In this document: positions 62,186-64,000 of the stretch, piece by piece
Layout of the letters: every line of letters begins with the position of its first letter
Position numbering within the stretch: the first letter of the stretch is position 1
NCBI RefSeq assembly: GCF_003287355.1
Contig: NZ_QMIM01000019.1
Location: forward strand, 1 to 64,000
Reading direction: 5' to 3'
Length of the DNA: 64,000 nt
Source: Halorubrum sp. 48-1-W
Lineage (GTDB): Archaea; Halobacteriota; Halobacteria; Halobacteriales; Haloferacaceae
The notes under the pieces: model-generated
What the model was told of the DNA's origin: nothing
The model's database searches: none
Seen by the model: only the letters and a program-made list of their open reading frames with translations
Position numbers and translations under genes: made by a program

Positions 62186-62575
62186 ATGCGCCCGGTCACG
62201 CGGAACCTCCTCGTCGCCATTGCGGTGGTCGCGCTCGCGCTGCTGGCGCTGGGTGCGTTGCCGAGCTACCTCGGGAGCGGCGACCCCTACTACCTCACCG
62301 CCGAGCCGATCGAGACCGACGAACCGACGGCGAACGCCACCGACCTCTCCGAGCGGCGCTACCCGTACCTGACGGGCGCGATCACGAGCGACGACGGTCG
62401 TTCCGAACCGTACCTGATGGGACCGTACGGGCTGAAGGAGTGGTTCACACACACGCCGTTCGACGAGGTCGACGCGCTCACCCGGCGCACGCCGGCTGCC
62501 GAGACGGACGGTGGTGTCCGGGTCGAGCGCGACGGGGAAACGTATTACGTCGAGGTCACGCAGTCCCCGACATGA
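62186..62575 (+). CDS. Membrane-anchored haloarchaeal protein of unknown function
   Basis: This 129-residue protein has one N-terminal hydrophobic helix (residues 7-27, NLLVAIAVVALALLALGALP) and an extracytoplasmic acidic domain with TDLSERRYPYLTGAITSDDG. No lipobox or catalytic motif is seen. It overlaps the NUDIX gene by 4 bases (ATGA), which suggests coupled expression. Confidence 0.72.
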   Translation: MRPVTRNLLVAIAVVALALLALGALPSYLGSGDPYYLTAEPIETDEPTANATDLSERRYPYLTGAITSDDGRSEPYLMGPYGLKEWFTHTPFDEVDALTRRTPAAETDGGVRVERDGETYYVEVTQSPT

Positions 62576-63294
62576 GCGACGACGGGCCGACGGACGACGC
62601 ACCCCTGGACGATACACCCGCGGACGACGCACCCCTGGACGATACGCCCGCGGACGACCCGCCCGCGGGAGACGAACCCCGGGACGACGCGCCCGCCGAC
62701 CGCGCTGCGAGCGACCTGCGCGACCTCCCGGCGTTCGCCGACGGGCGGCTTCACTCGCTGCCGGGCGAGCCGGAGTGGCCGGTCCGGGAGGTCGCCGTCG
62801 AGTACGACTCCGGCTGGTTCGTCGGCGGGTACGACCGGGTCGAACAGCCGGACGGGACGGAGAAGAAGTACTACTGGGCCGAGCTCCCGCCCGCGACGGT
62901 CGTGGTCGCGGTCGCCGACGGCCGGGTGTTGTTCGTCGAGCAGTACCGCCCGACGGTGCGGAACACCCAGCTCGAGTTGCCGGCCGGGATCGTCGAACCC
63001 GGCGAGTCCTACACCGCTGCGGGAGCCCGCGAACTCGCCGAGGAGACCGGCTTCTCCCCCTCGTCGACGACCCTGCTCCAGGAGGTGTGGTGTTCGACCG
63101 GCGTGTTGCGTCACCGGCGTGGGTACGTGTTCGCCGAGGGGCTGGAGGCTGTCGACGTCGACGCCGACAGCAACGAGTTCCTCGTCCCGCGGACCGTGCC
63201 GATCGACGAGGCGCTCGCGACCGTCCGGGAGCCGCCGACGAACGACGCGACGCTGGAGGGACTGTTGTTGGCCGACCACGAGGGACTGCTGTAG
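62572..63294 (+). CDS. NUDIX hydrolase, ADP-ribose pyrophosphatase-like
   Basis: This 240-residue enzyme has a complete Nudix box at 139-161 (GIVEPGESYTAAGARELAEE, then TGF), fitting Gx5Ex7REUxEExGU. The region before it (VEQYRPTVRNTQLELPAG) resembles ADP-ribose and GDP-sugar pyrophosphatases. The first 48 residues are an acidic, Pro/Asp-rich repeat tail (DDAPLDDTPA units) coded by 30-base direct repeats. Its last codons (EGLL and stop) form unit 1 of a five-unit tandem array downstream. Confidence 0.9.
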   Translation: MSDDGPTDDAPLDDTPADDAPLDDTPADDPPAGDEPRDDAPADRAASDLRDLPAFADGRLHSLPGEPEWPVREVAVEYDSGWFVGGYDRVEQPDGTEKKYYWAELPPATVVVAVADGRVLFVEQYRPTVRNTQLELPAGIVEPGESYTAAGARELAEETGFSPSSTTLLQEVWCSTGVLRHRRGYVFAEGLEAVDVDADSNEFLVPRTVPIDEALATVREPPTNDATLEGLLLADHEGLL

Positions 63295-63398
63295 CCCTCC
63301 CGCGAGGGACTGCTGTAGCCCTCCCGCGAGGGACAGTTGTAGGCCTCCCACGAGGGACAGTTGTAGGCCTCCCACGAGGGACAGTTGTAGGCCTCCCA
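63279..63398. repeat. 24-bp tandem repeat, five units, grown from the NUDIX gene 3' end
   Basis: Five contiguous 24-base units run from 63279 to 63398. Units 1-2 (CGAGGGACTGCTGTAGCCCT...) are identical, and units 3-5 (CGAGGGACAGTTGTAGGCCT...) are identical to each other. Unit 1 contains the gene's final codons and TAG. Each unit can fold GAGGG or GAGG with CCCTC or CCTC, so the array repeats a small hairpin. No spacers are present, so it is not CRISPR. Confidence 0.92.
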
Positions 63399-63570
63399 CG
63401 AGGCTTTCGCCTCGGATCTCCCGTCATGCCCCGCGCCGTCGCCGTCGAACACGGACGGTTCGACGTTATTACCCCGATGGCTCGGCGGTCATACCCGAAA
63501 AAACCCGACGAACGTCCAGTTCGAAACCGGAACGGGGAGCTATTAGTCGCTGTGGCCCCTAGTTCACTTC

Positions 63571-64000
63571 ATGAGTCAGACGCCGGAGCAGTCAGTATTG
63601 CTGTCGGAGGATCCCCCGCTCGACTTACGCCTCTCGGAGACGGAGCTGGAGGAGACGCGCGAACGAATCGTCTCGTTCATCGCCGACCTCGTCGACGACG
63701 CGGGCGCCGAGGGGGCCGTCCTCGGGCTCTCGGGGGGGATCGACTCGACGCTCACCGCCCACCTCGCGGTCGAGGCGCTCGGCGAGGACGGGCTCCACGG
63801 GCTCACGATGCCCGCCGAGGTGAACGATCCGGACGTGATGAGCGACGCCGAACGGGTCGCACACGACCTCGGGATCGAGTACGACGTGGTGGAGATCCAG
63901 CCGATCGCGGAGTCCTTCTTCGGGGCGTTTCCGGAGGCCGCTGCCGACCGGACGGCGGCGGGGAACGTGTACGTCCGCACACGGGCGGTCCTGAACTACT
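63571..64000 (+). CDS. nadE: NAD+ synthetase (NadE), 3' end outside the window
   Basis: This ATP-dependent amidation enzyme converts deamido-NAD to NAD. The first 143 residues are present: the PP-loop SGGIDST at 54-60, then TMPAEVNDPDVMSDAERVA, GIEYDVVEIQPI and VRTRAVLNY at the edge. It has no glutaminase domain in front, so it is the ammonia- or trans-glutaminase type. A TATA-like GCTATTAGTC about 30 bases before the ATG supports the start. Confidence 0.95.
   Translation, partial: MSQTPEQSVLLSEDPPLDLRLSETELEETRERIVSFIADLVDDAGAEGAVLGLSGGIDSTLTAHLAVEALGEDGLHGLTMPAEVNDPDVMSDAERVAHDLGIEYDVVEIQPIAESFFGAFPEAAADRTAAGNVYVRTRAVLNY

Noticed and set aside
63279-63398. CRISPR array
   Set aside because: The 24-bp units are contiguous, with no spacers and no cas genes. 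The same holds for the 18-bp array at 13462.

Overview
Organism and overall character: The window reads as haloarchaeal chromosome, probably Halorubrum or a close relative (the genus is inference). Most of it is very GC-rich. Its proteins are strongly acidic, secreted proteins carry Tat signals with lipoboxes, many starts look leaderless with an AT-rich TATA element about 27-30 bases upstream, and the RNA polymerase operon has split rpoB''/rpoB' and rpoA'/rpoA'' genes. LAYOUT: (1) About 1-11,260 is an AT-richer accessory island. It holds a type I restriction-modification locus (fused HsdM-HsdS, then HsdR), an extra TATA-binding protein 29 bases behind hsdR, a winged-helix gene, a cluster of unknown genes, a tyrosine integrase with a C-terminal zinc ribbon, a 401-bp IS6-type miniature element with 8-bp target duplications, one copy of a dispersed GC-rich repeat, and an HTH/membrane gene. 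It ends at a 16-base direct repeat (9694-9709 and 11244-11259) that is a candidate attachment site. (2) 11,310-16,416 carries a DR2241-like Fe-S protein with CbiX, a small unknown gene, threonine ammonia-lyase and an alpha/beta hydrolase. (3) 16,562-26,023 carries cysS, a DMT exporter, an ArsR/membrane pair, a transposon remnant, a fasciclin protein, a thiamine-type ABC importer and two small genes. (4) 26,870-30,282 is hemC-sumT-hemD (uroporphyrinogen III to precorrin-2) followed by a small unknown gene. (5) 30,692-44,259 mixes metabolism and envelope: BASS transporter, DUF4382 lipoprotein, amidohydrolase, aldo/keto reductase, hisH, uracil-DNA glycosylase, glycerate kinase, Mo-oxidoreductase, DUF99, MBL hydrolase, SpoIIM-like membrane protein and Hsp20. 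(6) 44,354-56,551 is tRNA-Asp on the minus strand, then rpoH-rpoB''-rpoB'-rpoA'-rpoA''-nusA-(lipoprotein)-rps12-rps7. rpoA'' contains a 490-residue intein in the trigger loop. (7) 57,028-64,000 carries aconitase, a dUTPase-like gene, a tautomerase-like gene, a structured candidate ncRNA, a CBS protein, DUF5787, a NUDIX hydrolase and the start of nadE. HOW THE PARTS RELATE: HemC, SumT and HemD make precorrin-2, and CbiX with the DR2241-like protein fits metal insertion into that tetrapyrrole branch. The polymerase and ribosomal genes form one transcription-translation operon. Transposon scars resembling IS200/IS605 ends lie against the 3' ends of two genes. Nine short contiguous tandem duplications sit in the core intergenic spacers, several on promoters or just after stop codons, and I saw none in the island. 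The most interesting items are the restriction island with its own TBP, the three-copy structured repeat, the hairpin ncRNA near 60,200, the IS6 miniature element carrying a membrane gene, and the trigger-loop intein.
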